Positions 22,384 to 34,400 are shown, numbered from the stretch's first letter. The stretch is DNA of 64,000 nt from Glycine soja (GCF_004193775.1 NC_041006.1:28385013-28449012), one strand, 5' to 3'. The notes: generated by a model not told the origin, from the sequence alone. A program made the numbers and translations.

Positions 22384-23040
22384 TGAAGGGTTTGAACAAC
22401 CGGTTCTTCACGGTGGGGTTGTGGCGACGTGGTACTCTTCCAACATTGGCGTGCTTCAAGTACCCAATCTTCCTGACCATGTGCCACATGAGTTACGTCG
22501 CCATAGCATGGATGAAGGTCGTGCCTTTGCAGACCCTTCGATCCAGGGTGCAGTTCTTCAAGATCTCTGCCCTCAGCCTCGTTTTCTGCGTCTCCGTTGT
22601 CTTCGGGAATATCTCTCTCTGCTACCTCCCCATGTCGTTTAACCAAGCCATTGGCGCCACCATGCCCTTCTTCATTGCTGTTTTTGCCTACCTTATGACG
22701 CTCAAGAGGGAGGCTGGGCTCACTTACCTCACGCTTGTTCCTGTTGTTACTGGAGTCATCATTGCAAGTGGGGTATGTATTGTCACATAACATAACATGA
22801 CACCCTTTTGATTCTTTTAATGTTTTTTTGTTAATTTGGGTTAATGGGTTTGTTTCTGATGTGATTTCAGATTGGTTCAACATAAAAATAACATTTTTTA
22901 AATGTCTTCTGATATGGGTGTTGTGTGTGTCTTCTTCTATTTGGCTATTATTAGGGGGAACCGAGTTTTCATCTGTTTGGATTTATTATATGTGTTGCGG
23001 CTACGGCTGCAAGGGCTTTTAAATCAGTGCTACAAGGGAT
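22384..23040 (+). pseudogene. Fragment of a sugar-phosphate/phosphate translocator gene (two exons)
   Basis: The encoded family consists of Golgi or plastid membrane carriers of the triose-phosphate translocator/nucleotide-sugar transporter group. Exon 1 (22384-22772) begins [13 protein letters not shown] and has membrane segments in [20 protein letters not shown] and [20 protein letters not shown]. Near 22405-22460 the frame departs from the family, with a small loss and a longer deletion. A GT/AG intron follows, then exon 2 from 22955 ([25 protein letters not shown]). The rest of the carrier is missing. Retention of the intron indicates capture as DNA. Confidence 0.88.
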
Positions 23041-23371
23041 ATATGACTTCATGTCAATTTGTTCTATCAGCATAGCATTATATGTGTTGTAGATTACAAA
23101 ATGGGACTATAGAAATACCCAACCCAAGCTTGTTTCCCTTATTTTTATCATCGCTGATAAATTTATCATATGGTTAAGTAGTGGTGTTCTAAAACAAGCA
23201 CCTTAGAATGCACCTTAGAATGTTATATGTAATAAAGTTTACGACGGGTTTTAGGTTTCATCTCTGTTGTGACTTGTTGGTATATTTGTTCATAGCTGTC
23301 AGTGTTTGTTTTTCATCACTGTTTGAATTAATCTTGCTTCGTAGAGAGTATTACTTATTGAAATCATTGTT
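23041..23371 (+). other. Spacer with a copy of the element's left subterminal sequence
   Basis: At about 23200-23255 the sequence CCTTAGAATGTTATATGTAAT and the following ACGACGGGTTTTAGG closely resembles 21760-21800 of the left end. Otherwise no coding sequence is seen. Confidence 0.6.
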
Positions 23372-23577
23372 ATGCTTGTGAAGGAACAAATGGCTAGAGT
23401 GGCAAAGGAGGAAGAGAGGGGTAGTCCTAGTTGGGGTGCTTCATTTTTTACGCAGACAACACAGGATGTGGCTAGAGCTGTTGCCGCTGCTGTGAATTCT
23501 CAAAGGCCATGTGTGGTATATGCATTCAAAAATGATCATGGTGGCAGCCAACTTCAAAGGCTGCAGTATCAAGTTAA
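23372..23577 (+). pseudogene. Unrecognised exon-like fragment
   Basis: The open frame contains EERGSPSWGASFFTQTTQD, VARAVAAAVNSQRPCVVYAF and DHGGSQLQRLQYQV, which has the residue mix of a real protein. It is followed by AAGTTAAAT and intron-like AT-rich DNA. I do not recognise the family. From context it is probably another captured exon. Confidence 0.5.
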
Positions 23578-24486
23578 ATATACAAATTTAAGTTGGTTGA
23601 TACTGTTGGATTTTTGGTCCTTGTTTTTGAATGCTTTTTTTGCTTTGTTCTTCCTTTAGCGGTTTGGCCTTATCATCAGTGACTTGAAAATTCAGTTGTT
23701 TCCCCTTTCACGTTAGACATCAAAGCTACACGTGTTTGTTCTTACATGTCATTATCAGTGTTTTTAGTTTTCTGCCTTTTATTTTCAAAGCACAAAAACT
23801 CATACTAATTCCTTGGAATTGGATTCTTCTCGGACATTGATACACTCTCTCAAATTTGATGGACCATAAGTCTTGGAAGGAGCCGACAAAGCTGTTTGAA
23901 AGCATCGTGGCTGCTGGACTTCATCCTAGTAAGGTGTTTTTTAAAACAATATTATTGTTATGTCTACTACAACTTTCATTGGTTTCCGTTCTGAATCTTA
24001 GTTATGTGTTAGCATGTATCGGTTTCATGAAAACTTTACATTTCATTTTTTTTCCAGGTTTTATCGTTAGATTTGTCATTTTCTTGATTTCAACCCAATA
24101 TTTTAATGTCCAAAATCAGCTTGCAAAATAATGATCTAAATTTTTATAACTTCTTGTTTAGAGTTAATAAAATATTTAGTATTTAACTATTTATTGATGT
24201 ACAGTTATGTATTTTAATATTGCTTGTGAAACTTTCAGCTTACTGCTTATCATGAGAGTGATGCGATAGGGCCAATTCATATTAAGTAGAATCCAAGTTC
24301 TGAATTGCAGTCCCGTATTGATGCAGAGGCAAGTGGTTTGAACCTATCTCCTTATATCATTTTGAATCTTTTGATATAGTGGATTATTTATGATTTTATT
24401 TTCTGAGATGCATTTACGTAAAATAATTCTCACAATATTTTCTAAATTTAAATTTTAAATTAAATTTATATTAAATTTGAATCAAG

Positions 24487-24524
<38 letters not shown>

Positions 24525-25039
24525 CATTAATGAATTTCAAGAAAAATGTAATAGAAACTTAATTTGTTTGATGAGTTTATTTGTCTCTTATATGTACCTG
24601 GTTGTGTGTTCACTTCATTTCTTTTGTTAAATTAATTTGTTTCATCTTTGGGGTAACAGATAAACACCTACAATGGCTTCTATTGTGATGAATTTACTCC
24701 AAATAGTCCCTATATATAATAAGAGGAGGGTAAACTTTTTTTTTTAATATGACACTAAAATTTAGAAATGAGGAAATGAAATATTATGGATGGCATAACT
24801 TTCTGTTAAATATGAAGGTTTACAGAATTTGGAGGTCCAATTCACAAAAGACTTGTCCAGGATTTGGCATTTGCAGCTGCTAGATTTATAATAAGAGGAA
24901 GGTCCTTTGTAAACTACTACATGGTTAGTTGGCTTAAACTGATTCAAAAATCGATGACGTTGGCATCTACTCTTGTAAGTAGCCTAACTTGTCTTTACAT
25001 TTACTTGTAGTATCATAGAGGAACCAATTTTGGACGAAC
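23578..25039 (+). other. Intron-like AT-rich DNA with short exon-like pieces
   Basis: Two small pieces look exonic: 23858-23935 (DHKSWKEPTKLFESIVAAGL) and about 24238-24330 (TAYHESDAIGPIHIK, a stop, then NPSSELQSRIDAE before a GCAAGT donor-like border). I do not recognise either. A (TA)n tract is at about 24489-24519. Confidence 0.4.
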
Positions 25040-25493
25040 ATAAACAGACGTAAATTAGAAATTACTACTTTGGAATCTGTCATTGCTCAGTCACATGAAG
25101 GGCTTAATCGTTACAAAGAAGAGAGAGACAAGTTACATGGGGAGAGAAAGTATGTAACTCCTCTTTTGTCTAGTTTTTTTTTTTCTTTTTTAAATTTCTA
25201 TGTAGACTTTTTACTAGATGAAAGAAGAAATATTGTTACAGTGAAGAATGCATACACCGAAAGTATAGGATGGGGTGCCCCCCTTAGCAAAAGTAGAAAG
25301 GAGAAACATAGTAAACTGCAAAAGTATATTATTTACTACTTTTCATAGTCAAGAAAATATTTCTTATGAGTTTAAATTGTTACTTTATAGGTCCCTATGG
25401 GGCAAAGAGAATAAACTTACTGCTGAAATTGATAAGCTGAGAGCTGAAGTTGAGAAGGCTGAAAAGAGTCTTGATCATCATGCAATTCCTGGT
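25040..25493 (+). pseudogene. SMC3: SMC3 (cohesin subunit) gene fragment, two exons
   Basis: SMC3 is the cohesin ATPase that holds sister chromatids together. Exon 1 (about 25040-25149) reads TLESVIAQSHEGLNRYKEER then DKLHGERK, from the coiled coil just before the hinge. A GT/AG intron follows, and exon 2 (25391-25493) reads SLWGKENKLTAEIDKL and AEVEKAEKSLDHHAIPG, ending at a GTGAGT donor. In the full protein the next residues begin the hinge; these are missing. It is a two-exon scrap of a gene that normally has many exons, on the same strand as the neighbouring captured pieces. Confidence 0.87.
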
Positions 25494-26559
25494 GTGAGTA
25501 ACCCCTCTTTCTAACATCTCCTTTTGTATATGCCATTAAATTGTCAAGAATCCTTAACATGGTGTATTTGAATTGTGAAAAATATCTTGCTCAAAAAAAC
25601 TCACGGTTTGAATAAATAGATGATAAAAATGACAACTTGCGAGTCATGGATCAACTTGTCAAGAATCCTTATCATGTCATAAAAAAATAATAGAAAAATC
25701 ACCCGTAATTTATTTTAATAAGCCATATTTAAAAAAAAATATAATTTGATTGGACAGCCATCTATTGAATTGATAACATTAAATTATTTGACAAGAAATT
25801 TAAAAATATAATTTATTAAAAAATTATACATGATTATTTGTCAAATTTTTTATGACATAACAAGTTAATAAATTATCAATATTATTACTACATTAATTAA
25901 TATTGTTACTTAAAAGTATGAACTAAAATAAAATAAAAAAACTTTAAATACTTCACGTAAAAAAAATTATATTTTAGTTTAAGAAAAGGTTTTTTTAAGC
26001 CTATGGATTATAATTCCTAACCTTTCTATAATGCAATATCTGCATGTTAGACAAGTACCAAACCTAAGCTTCGTACATTATAGTTAATTTTTTATGATCT
26101 CGTTAGATGCAGCGAGTTTTGCGCTATGCTCTTTGCCTAATGAGATTTAGAAAGTTGCTGAGTTGACAACATATCATTTGCTAGGATAGAATCCTCGTAT
26201 GATAGACACATTGTTTTGATCGAGGAGAGACACACTGTTTCGCCATTGGCCCCCAGTCCCCTCCACCTTCCTACTTTGATATGCACTTTCTATAATATAA
26301 ATTTGATATTTATTTATTATTCCCATGATAATTTTGTATAATATTATCACTTCATTTTCATTTTTTATATGCTTACCCTGAACAAAGTAGCCATAGTGTT
26401 AGTGAGTCCCATTGCTGATGTGGCAGTGCAACATTGGCGAGGAATCAACATTCATAATTGAATATCTCTTGTCAAATTTGGTCTATGTACATTTTCACTT
26501 AACAGACATTTGTAAATCAATTGTATCTCTTGACAAATATTGTCTGGTCTTCAACTGTA
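25494..26559 (+). other. AT-rich DNA without recognisable coding sequence
   Basis: Low-complexity A/T runs and no supported gene. A short stretch near 26195-26260 repeats GAGAGACACACTG-like words. Confidence 0.5.
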
Positions 26560-26719
26560 TATTTTATGAGTGCTTCATAGATAAGCTCAATGAGAATGGG
26601 AAGATTACGCACAATTTGTTCAAGTTTGAAGCAAATATTTAGCAGTTAGTCAACTCTGTTACCATGATCAAGGATATAAAAAATGTGAAGTTTGAGCCAT
26701 TCAGGCTCATCATTCAGGT
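26560..26719 (+). pseudogene. Unrecognised exon-like fragment
   Basis: Reads DKLNENGKITHNLFKFEANI, an in-frame TAG, then QLVNSVTMIKDIKNVKFEPF before a GTACCT donor-like border. The composition looks like coding sequence. I cannot assign it. It is probably another captured exon with a nonsense change. Confidence 0.4.
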
Positions 26720-27994
26720 ACCTACCCTCCTATTTTATCATTACATATTTGTGAAGTTAGTGGTTTCATTTTGGATTTCTTTTGTTATTGATCACCACAC
26801 GTGACAGTCCAAGATGAGTAAAGAATACCCAAGTCATCACTCAAGTACTGGATTGTAGTAGATACGGTCAGGAGGTATAAATTAGTAATTATTTTTGAAT
26901 AAATAGAATAAGTCATGTGAAGATTGGTGAAGCTATTCATTGTCCTGTCTTGGTGTTTGATTCATATGTGTTGAATTTGCTTGTTTATCATCACTTCTTC
27001 AATGCAGCTTTTGGATTTAGCATTTCTCCCTATCAATTTGTTTTACACATTATGAGGATTATCAATATGCTAAACTTCTATCTACCGAAGAACATGTAGA
27101 ACTGAGAACTTTTGAATATATGGTGGCTATATCTTTTTCTATGTACATAGGCTAAAACAATTCATCATGGGTGTATGTATTTATTTGATATATCATTTAT
27201 GGAAGACCACTAGCTTGCCAACTGCAATGCCAATTGAAGATAATTGTAAAAAATTGGATTTTGGTGTATTGCTTTGTTATTAGTTATGGTCAAATTCAAT
27301 GACATAGTAAATTGTCTATCATTGTTAGATGGAATTCCAATTTGCTGGCAAAGTTGTTTACTCTGCAGTATGGATATTTGTCTTTTCACTATTCATGGAA
27401 TTGTTGGGCTTCTCTACCTAGAAATGTTACTGTCGAGGTGTGTTATACTGCACCTTTCAACCTTTGAATATGGGAATTACTTACATTAAATATGTACCAT
27501 ATGTTTTTGTGTAATAACTTAACAGATGGAAATTATGAAATATGGTGGATGATTATTTGATGAGCTTGCTTTTTGCGTGTTTGTTAAAATGAACCAAAGG
27601 GACCATTATATTAACTCATAAGATAAAATTAGGTTTTTGGACTAGGCAAGCTCTTGCACAGCTGCCAATGGAGAAGCATGTTAATTTATAATAATCATGG
27701 TATTTAAATACCATGATTGTGAAAATAAGAATTTTGATTGAATGCATTTGGTGACGCTGATAAGTCGATGAGATCTCTGATGAGATATAGTGGGTTTGCA
27801 GGTAGTAAGTCATATATGCATTATGCATATATATATACAATATGTGTTGTATACACTATAAAGTTAGAATAGGAATCTTCGTGGTTCGTTACAATTTGCT
27901 AGTTAATGATTATACACTGCCAATAATACCAAGGTTCATGTAAACATTTTGTACCAAAACATTTGTAATTGTCATTCATGAAGAAAAAGGGAAA
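26720..27994 (+). other. Non-coding or degenerate interior of the Pack-type element
   Basis: Only short frames without family resemblance are present. A palindrome ATCATGGTATTTAAATACCATGAT lies at about 27694-27717. Confidence 0.5.
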
Positions 27995-28408
27995 AAAAAT
28001 AAAAATTCAACATCAGTTATTAGGATAACCGATGTTGAATTCCCGAATATACTACATCGATTATCTGGAAAACCGATGTAGAATGCTTTGACCTTGGTTG
28101 CCTATTCAACGACGTTTAACGGCCAAAATCGATGTAGAATGACGGATATTCTACATCGGTCAATTAGACAACCAATGTTAAATTATCGCTTTCTACATTG
28201 GTCCATGCCAAGAGACCATAGTAGAATTAACGCCATTCTACAACGGTCGTGGCCAAGAGACCGTAGTAGAATTAACACCAATCTACATCGGTCTTCGCAA
28301 CCGATGTAGAACACTTATCCCCTTTTACGACATCTTCTACAACATCGGTCCATAACCGATGTAGAATGACCAATATAACCAATGTAGAATGACCATTTTG
28401 TGATAGTG
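27995..28408 (+). repeat. CACTA right-end subterminal repeat array
   Basis: Repeated CTACATCGGT and ACCGATGTAGAATG motifs in both orientations run from about 28008 to 28395, ending with TGATAGTG at 28401-28408. The pattern is the same as in the right end at 19549-19841 but with diverged motifs. Confidence 0.85.
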
Positions 28409-28969
28409 TATTAAATGACCAGTTAAACAACTTGATTCCACTATTGAAGATGCTATAAGTGGAGGAAAATCTGGGAGTATGGTAAGGAGCGCCCTTATGC
28501 ATGCCAGGGCTCGATATTCTATTTGAGTTCATCAATTTTCAATTAAGAAAATAGAATTCACAGAACAATGGAACTCATCAGTCCTCACAATGGACAAGTA
28601 GTACACACTTAGTGCGAAGAGTGAAAGAACAAGCTGAACATTGGGCAATTGAAGTGACGCTGAAGAACTATAATCTTGAACACCTGTCTGAAGCTGCAAC
28701 GCATACTCCAAGTCCCACAACACATCAACCATGGTTGGCCTATCAGAACCAACTTCTTGCAATCATTTTTCTATTGTCTCACTAAATTTCCTTAGTGAGT
28801 TTTCATCTATATGGTCCTTCATGGAAGGATCAATTATCCTTTGGAGCATCCCCTTGTTTTTCCAAAGCATTCCCCATTAAACCAAGTTTATCTGTTCTGC
28901 TGGAAGCAATGGATCAAGGGTCGGTCTTGCACATAACACTTCCAAAAGAGCTACCCCAAATGATTAGAC

Positions 28970-29396
28970 GGTAAAATTTCGAGGGTTTCCTAGATTCACA
29001 ATTATAGGAAACTAACAGAATCTTGAAACCTATGATTCTCACAAATAATAAATAAACAATGCATACCTTTCTCCATAGTGAGACCTCTCTACGGTGTACT
29101 TTGATTTCTTGAAAGAGGAGAGAAACAAGATTTCACTCCCTTGACTATTTTTTTTTGTCTCTCTACGTTTGTGATGACTAGAGATTAGAGAGAACATTTT
29201 TTTGTTAGGAAAGAGACCTTGTTTCACATTAGTGGGTATTAACCCCTTTTATAATCATTACTTCCATCAAGTAATAGTTATCTTTAGAAATTTTTCCTAT
29301 TTAACTCAATTACAATTTAGTCTCTAATTATTAATTATTTATTTATTAGTCCTTACATAAGTCACATATCTCTCATATGAGACATTAATTCTAACA
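28970..29396 (-). repeat. copia 3' LTR (427 bp)
   Basis: Matches 33226-33643 along its length with many substitutions; GTGGGTATTAACCCCTTTTA and TGTACTTTGATTTCTTG are shared blocks. The visible divergence suggests an old insertion. Confidence 0.9.
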
Positions 29397-29787
29397 TTCT
29401 TCCATTTAGCTCATGTGACATTACTAAACATTATGGACTAAATAAATAAATAGCCTTAACTAACATAATGTGCATTAAAATGACTAAACCGTTCTATACA
29501 TTGGGTACATCATAATTTCATGATTAAGAATATGAACCAATTCGAGTCATGACAGTTGTACATCACTTAATTGACATAGTCCCTTCCATGTACTACAAAT
29601 TAATCTTCTCCTTAATATGATCATTAGTTAAGAGTACATAATTGGTCCAACATAATGTCTTTATTTAAGACAAAACCTGTTAATATTACTCTAATACAAA
29701 TATGAATGCAAACATAAAGAATATGTAATCAGAAACATATCATAAATGAGCTTAGAGTATCAGTAAAATGCATAAGTTAAATTATAT

Positions 29788-32310
29788 TTAATGATCATCA
29801 ATAACAATAATGTCCATACTTTCAACATGTTCTATAAATGTCTTGGGCGACAATCCCTTTGTCAAAGGGTCAGCTATCATAAAGTTGGTATTAATATGTT
29901 CTATTGACACTCTTTGTTTCTGAACTTTTTCCTTCACGACAAAGTACTTCAATTTCATATGCTTAGCACCCTTAGAGTACTTTTCGTTCTTAGAGAAAAA
30001 TACTGCTGCGGATTTATCACAATACATTTTCAGTGGCCTAGCAATATTGTCGACAATTCCAAGTCCTGAAATAAAGTTTTGCAGCCAATTAGCCTGAATT
30101 GTAGCCTCAAAACATGCTACAAAATCAGCTTCTATGGTAGATTCAACAACAACTGATGCATACGGAATTACTTTCATTTGTTTTCGTTCCATATCATTTA
30201 TATGACATTATGCGAGACTAAATTTGTCTCCTTTCTAAATTGGAACAGGGGATGCTGAACACCTTTCCATCCTGAACCTCTCTAGTACTTTATTGATATA
30301 TGTTTTTTTATATAAGTCTAACAATCCTTGTGATCTATTATGGAATATTTCTATCCCTATCAACAACATAAAGAATTAGAAAAATAACCTTACTCCCACT
30401 AACCTTCAGATATATCCATCTATTTACTGTATTTTTCTTAAATCCAAAGGAAATAATGGTATCATTAAACTTCAAATACCATTGGTGGGAGCCTTGCTTA
30501 AGATCATATATTGATTTCTTTAATTTGCACACCATGTGTTCTTTTCCTTCGATCAACTGAGAACCCTTTTGGTTGGTCCATATAAACATTATTCTCTAAA
30601 TCTTCATTAAGAAAGGCAGTTTCACATTCATTTGATGTAGCTCCAAGTTATAATGGGCTACTAATGTCATGATAATCCTGAAAGAATCCTTTCATGAGAC
30701 CAATGAAAGCGTCTCTCAATGTCATCTTTATGAGTAAATCCCTTAGCAACAAGTCTAGCCTTCTAACGTTCAAGGTTGCCATAAGAGTCACGTTTAGTCT
30801 TGAAGACCCACTTACAACCAACTCTCTTATAGCCCTTTGGCAATTCTACAAGGTCCCAAACACCATTATGTTTTTTGTAATTTATCTTTTCTTTCATGGC
30901 ATTTAACCACTTCTTAGAATTATCACAACTTACAGCTTGTGAAAATGAAACTGGACCATTACCATTAATGTTTAAGTCTATTTCTGTTTCATGTAGGTAT
31001 ACCACATAGTCATTCGAAATAATTGGTCTTATTTCTCTTTGAGACCCCCTAATGCTACTTCTTGTGGTTCTTCCACAATAGGTTCATTATTGTGTTGCTC
31101 TTCATTATTGTTTTGAACAACAATTAAAAGAGCAATCACCTTATTGCTAGAGACACAAGCTAAAGGGACTTGCACTCTAACTTTTTTAATTTCTACATCT
31201 CGTGGAACTGTACTCCCACTGATTTCACCATTTTCAATGAACCTTGTATTTCCAGTTTTGATCATTCTCATACTATGATTAGGACAATAAGACATATAAC
31301 CCTTTGACTTTTCATGATAACCAATGAAATATCCACTGATTGTTCTTGCATCCAATTTTATTTCTTGTTGATTATAAGCCCTTTTTTTCCAGGCAACCCC
31401 AAACATGCAGGTGCCTTATACCAGGTGTCCTATTCGTCCATAGTTCAAAATGTGTCTTTGGAACTGCCTTACTTGGAACCCTATTCAACAAATACATGAC
31501 AGTTTTTAAGGCATACATCCACAAAGATACAAGTAATGTTCTATTAAAGTTCTATTATGCCTTTACAATATACCATTTTGTTATGGTGTACCGGGCATTG
31601 TGTATTGCACATAAATGACACGTTTCTGAAGGAGTATAGCAAATGGACTTGGGCGTTTCCCAGTTTCATTGTATCTTTTGTAGTACTCACCATCTCTATC
31701 AGACCTAACAACTTTCACCTTTCTGTCTAATTGTCTTTCTACTTCATTCAAGTAAATTTCTAAGGCATCCACTACTTGAGATTTCTCATGCAGTAAGTAG
31801 ACATAACCATAACATGAATAGTCATCAATAAAGGTGATAAAGTATCTTTCCTTTCTGAAAGAATTAACATCAAAAGGTCCACAAATATCAGTATGCACAA
31901 TTTCAAGAAGCAGAGTGCTTCTTGTAACTCCTTTCATTGTATGTTTTATTTGTTTTCCCTTAATACAATCCACACAAATATTTAGATCCGTAAAATTTAG
32001 ATCAGGAAGAATTTCATTCTTTATTAGTCTTTCCATCCTTTCTCTAGAAATGTGACCTAAACGTTTATTCCACAAGAAAACAGATCATTCATTCACTAAA
32101 CTATGTTTAGTGCCAACATTTTGAGTGCTCTCCCACTAAACCCATAAACTCTTTAGCATTATCGATCTTTGGGAGAGTTGTCTTAATATTGTTTGTAACA
32201 GTCATTCTCATGAATATTAGGCTGAGTCTGTTAGATCTTTCCCAAGCTTTATAATGGACTTTCTCTTCATAAAAAAATTCACATAAGTGTTTTGAGACAT
32301 AAAACACATG
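29788..32310 (-). pseudogene. copia polyprotein remnant: gag scrap, integrase, reverse transcriptase, RNase H
   Basis: Reading down the minus strand: a gag scrap (about 32307-32120, IKTTLPKIDNAKEFMGLVGE); GAG-pre-integrase and integrase (32075-31581, WNKRLGHISRERMERLI, VHTDICGPFDV, FITFIDDYSCYGYVYLL); the connection region (31406-31029, SGYFIGYHEKSKGYMSYCP); reverse transcriptase in pieces (31005-30763, KHNGVWDLVELPKGYKRVGC; 30589-30338, CKLKKSIYDLKQ and LYVVD); and RNase H (30192-29788, MKVIPYASVVVESTIEADFV, then HMKLKYFVVKEKV). The catalytic YVDD is YVVD. Gag joins almost directly to GAG-pre-integrase, so a large internal deletion removed the knuckle and protease. Confidence 0.9.
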
Positions 32311-33225
32311 TCATACATATGATTCATTCAGATAACGATCAATGTATATTGATGATCTCCTTTGGGTGATACATCAATACACAACATACAAACTTGATGA
32401 TGCTAATAAAACTCTTAACATTATTTGGAAATTAAATATGCACCAATTAGTAGTACCTATTAGCTTTGGGTATATAAATAAAATCACACAAATCGCCTAC
32501 AATTATATTCATTAATTATAAGAACAACTAATCAACCTTTGGGCGATCCATAAATGCCTTATAACAATGAATTTCAATTACCCATAAACCAATAATCATA
32601 TAATTTAGCATCCATTATTTTATGAGTAATTGAAATAATCATTAATTTGGAATTAAATAACTTTATAAATTTGGTCACTTTGGTGACTAACAAATTCATC
32701 ATACATTTAATTCCAACCAAATATATGACATGCAGATACTTATTGTTATTAAAAATTCATAGTCATTTTATTAATTTCATTCCAGACCATAAAATAATAT
32801 TCACATTTATTTGTCTTTTGCATTCAAGCACGTTCAAGTAAATATGTAGCATATATATATTTATTGCTACAGATAATTTCAAAGTATTCACGTTAATTTA
32901 ATCCCAAGACATAACCTTTCAATCCTTTAATGGCATTTAATAATAATATTGGAAAAAAATGAACACATGGGATTGAGAATAACAAAAAGGGAGTTGGAAT
33001 AGCAATTCCAAGACGGCGGCAGACTTTTCAAAGAATAACTTACCACAAAAACAAGTACAACATACAAATCATAAAATTGGAGAGGTAATTTTAACAATCA
33101 TAAAATTTCATACTTGGAGCGGACAAAAATCCATAAATTTTATAATTAGGGTTCATGCATAATTGGGAGAAAATAAATCATTCTTGGAGAATCATAAATT
33201 TCGTAGCACATATTCTAATACAACA
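32311..33225 (-). other. copia leader and eroded gag region
   Basis: AT-rich stretch between the gag scrap and the 5' LTR. No clear primer-binding site is seen: the bases inside the LTR are diverged from the tRNA-Met complement. No other gene is supported. Confidence 0.5.
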
Positions 33226-33643
33226 TGTAAAATTTTAAGGGTTTCGTAAATTAATAATTATAGGAAACCAACAAATTCTTGAAACTTATGATTTTCACAA
33301 AATAATAAATAAATAATATGTATCTTTCTTCATGGTTCTCCGATGTACTTTGATTTCTTGGGAGAGGAGAGAAACAAGATTTCACTTCCTTGACTATTCT
33401 TTCTGTCTCTTTACGTTTGTGATGACTAGATTAGGGATAATACTTTTTTTGTCAGGAAGGGAACATTGTCTCATATTAGTGGGTATTAACCCCTTTTATA
33501 AAATCATTACTTTCATCAAGTAGTAGTTATCTTTAAAAACTTTTTTTATTTAACTAAAATACAATTTAATCTTTGATTATTAATTATTTATTTATTAATC
33601 TTTATACAAATAATATGTATCTGATGAGACATTAATTTTAACA
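33226..33643 (-). repeat. copia 5' LTR (418 bp)
   Basis: Starts TGTAAAATTTTAAGGG and ends ATTAATTTTAACA on the plus strand; partner of 28970-29396. Confidence 0.9.
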
Positions 33644-34022
33644 TAGACATCAGATTTTTCTGTCAGCTTTTGCCACCTTAAATATTCAGGTTCAAGATAC
33701 CCCAAAGGCCAAAATCAGCAACTTTAGCAACATGGTTCTCATCAAGCAATAAGTTCGAGGACTTCACATCATGGTGAATGATTCCCCGTACCACTACTCC
33801 TTTGTGAAGGTAATGAAGACCCTTGGCAGCTCCAATGCAAATTCCAAGCCTTTGATTCCAAGACAAGCTTGGCAAGTTTGTATTGTACAAATGGTCCCAG
33901 AGTGGCCCTTTTTGCATGTACTCATAAACCAGTATCTTCTCGAACCTTTCATCGCAAGGTGCCTGTGACGAATCTTAGACAAAACCATGATCTCTCTCTG
34001 AAATTCTGGAAGGCCTTGACCT

Positions 34023-34089
34023 GACCCGTTAAGAATTATTTATTAAATTTATTATTTATTAAATTATAACCAGTTAAGAATTAAAATTA

Positions 34090-34140
<51 letters not shown>

Positions 34141-34400
34141 TTAAGATGATTCATAATTCCAATCTATGATATGATAATATGTTGGTTTGATTAATTGAGA
34201 TCGTCATTTGAATATTAAAAATAATTACTAAGTAACATTAATTTTAACAATTATTACATTATTTTTATAATTTAATATATAATGTGATTTTTGTTAATCT
34301 CACATTTAAATTATATTTATATATTTATAAAATTTTGTATCAAAATTAAATAATAATAAAAAGATAATCAAACAATCTATATTTTAATATATTTTAAAAT

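Larger units (their letters stand above)
21613..28408 (+). mobile_element. Probable Pack-type CACTA element carrying host-gene fragments
   Basis: The left end reads CACTACTAAAAAAACATG at 21613 and the right end TTTTGTGATAGTG at 28408, whose reverse complement starts CACTATCACAAAA. TAT precedes the first and follows the second, fitting a 3-bp duplication. Subterminal motifs are CGACGGTT/AACCGCC on the left and CTACATCGGT/ACCGATGTAGAATG on the right. No transposase is present. Inside are same-strand fragments of at least three host genes, some with introns. The two ends carry different motif types, so two adjoining or nested elements remain possible. Confidence 0.62.
28970..33643 (-). mobile_element. 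Ty1/copia retrotransposon, internally deleted, minus orientation
   Basis: The LTRs are 28970-29396 and 33226-33643, flanked by the duplication TAGAC (28965-28969 and 33644-33648). The right LTR starts TGTAAAATTTT; the left has GG in place of TG. Both end in TAACA. Integrase precedes reverse transcriptase, the copia order. Only a gag remnant survives, and the zinc knuckle and protease are absent. Stops and frameshifts are frequent, so it is an old, dead copy. Confidence 0.92.
28535..34022 (-). pseudogene. CrRLK1L receptor-kinase pseudogene, split by a copia element
   Basis: The family includes FERONIA-like cell-wall sensing kinases of the plasma membrane. Only kinase-domain pieces remain. The upstream piece is 34022-33649: [17 protein letters not shown], then after a short deletion [32 protein letters not shown] and ADFGL. 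Here HRDVKSSN has become HHDVKSSN and DFG is kept. The downstream piece is 28964-28535: FGVALLEVLCARPTLDP, IIDPSMKDHIDENSL and SDRPTMVDVLWDLEYALQLQ, with in-frame stops. The copia insertion at 28970-33643 separates the halves at the activation-to-lower-lobe region. No extracellular domain or transmembrane segment is present. Confidence 0.88.

Noticed and set aside
22374..22883. 169-residue open frame on the minus strand over the translocator fragment
   Set aside because: It is the antisense shadow of the GC-rich translocator exon, whose plus-strand translation is clearly the real protein.
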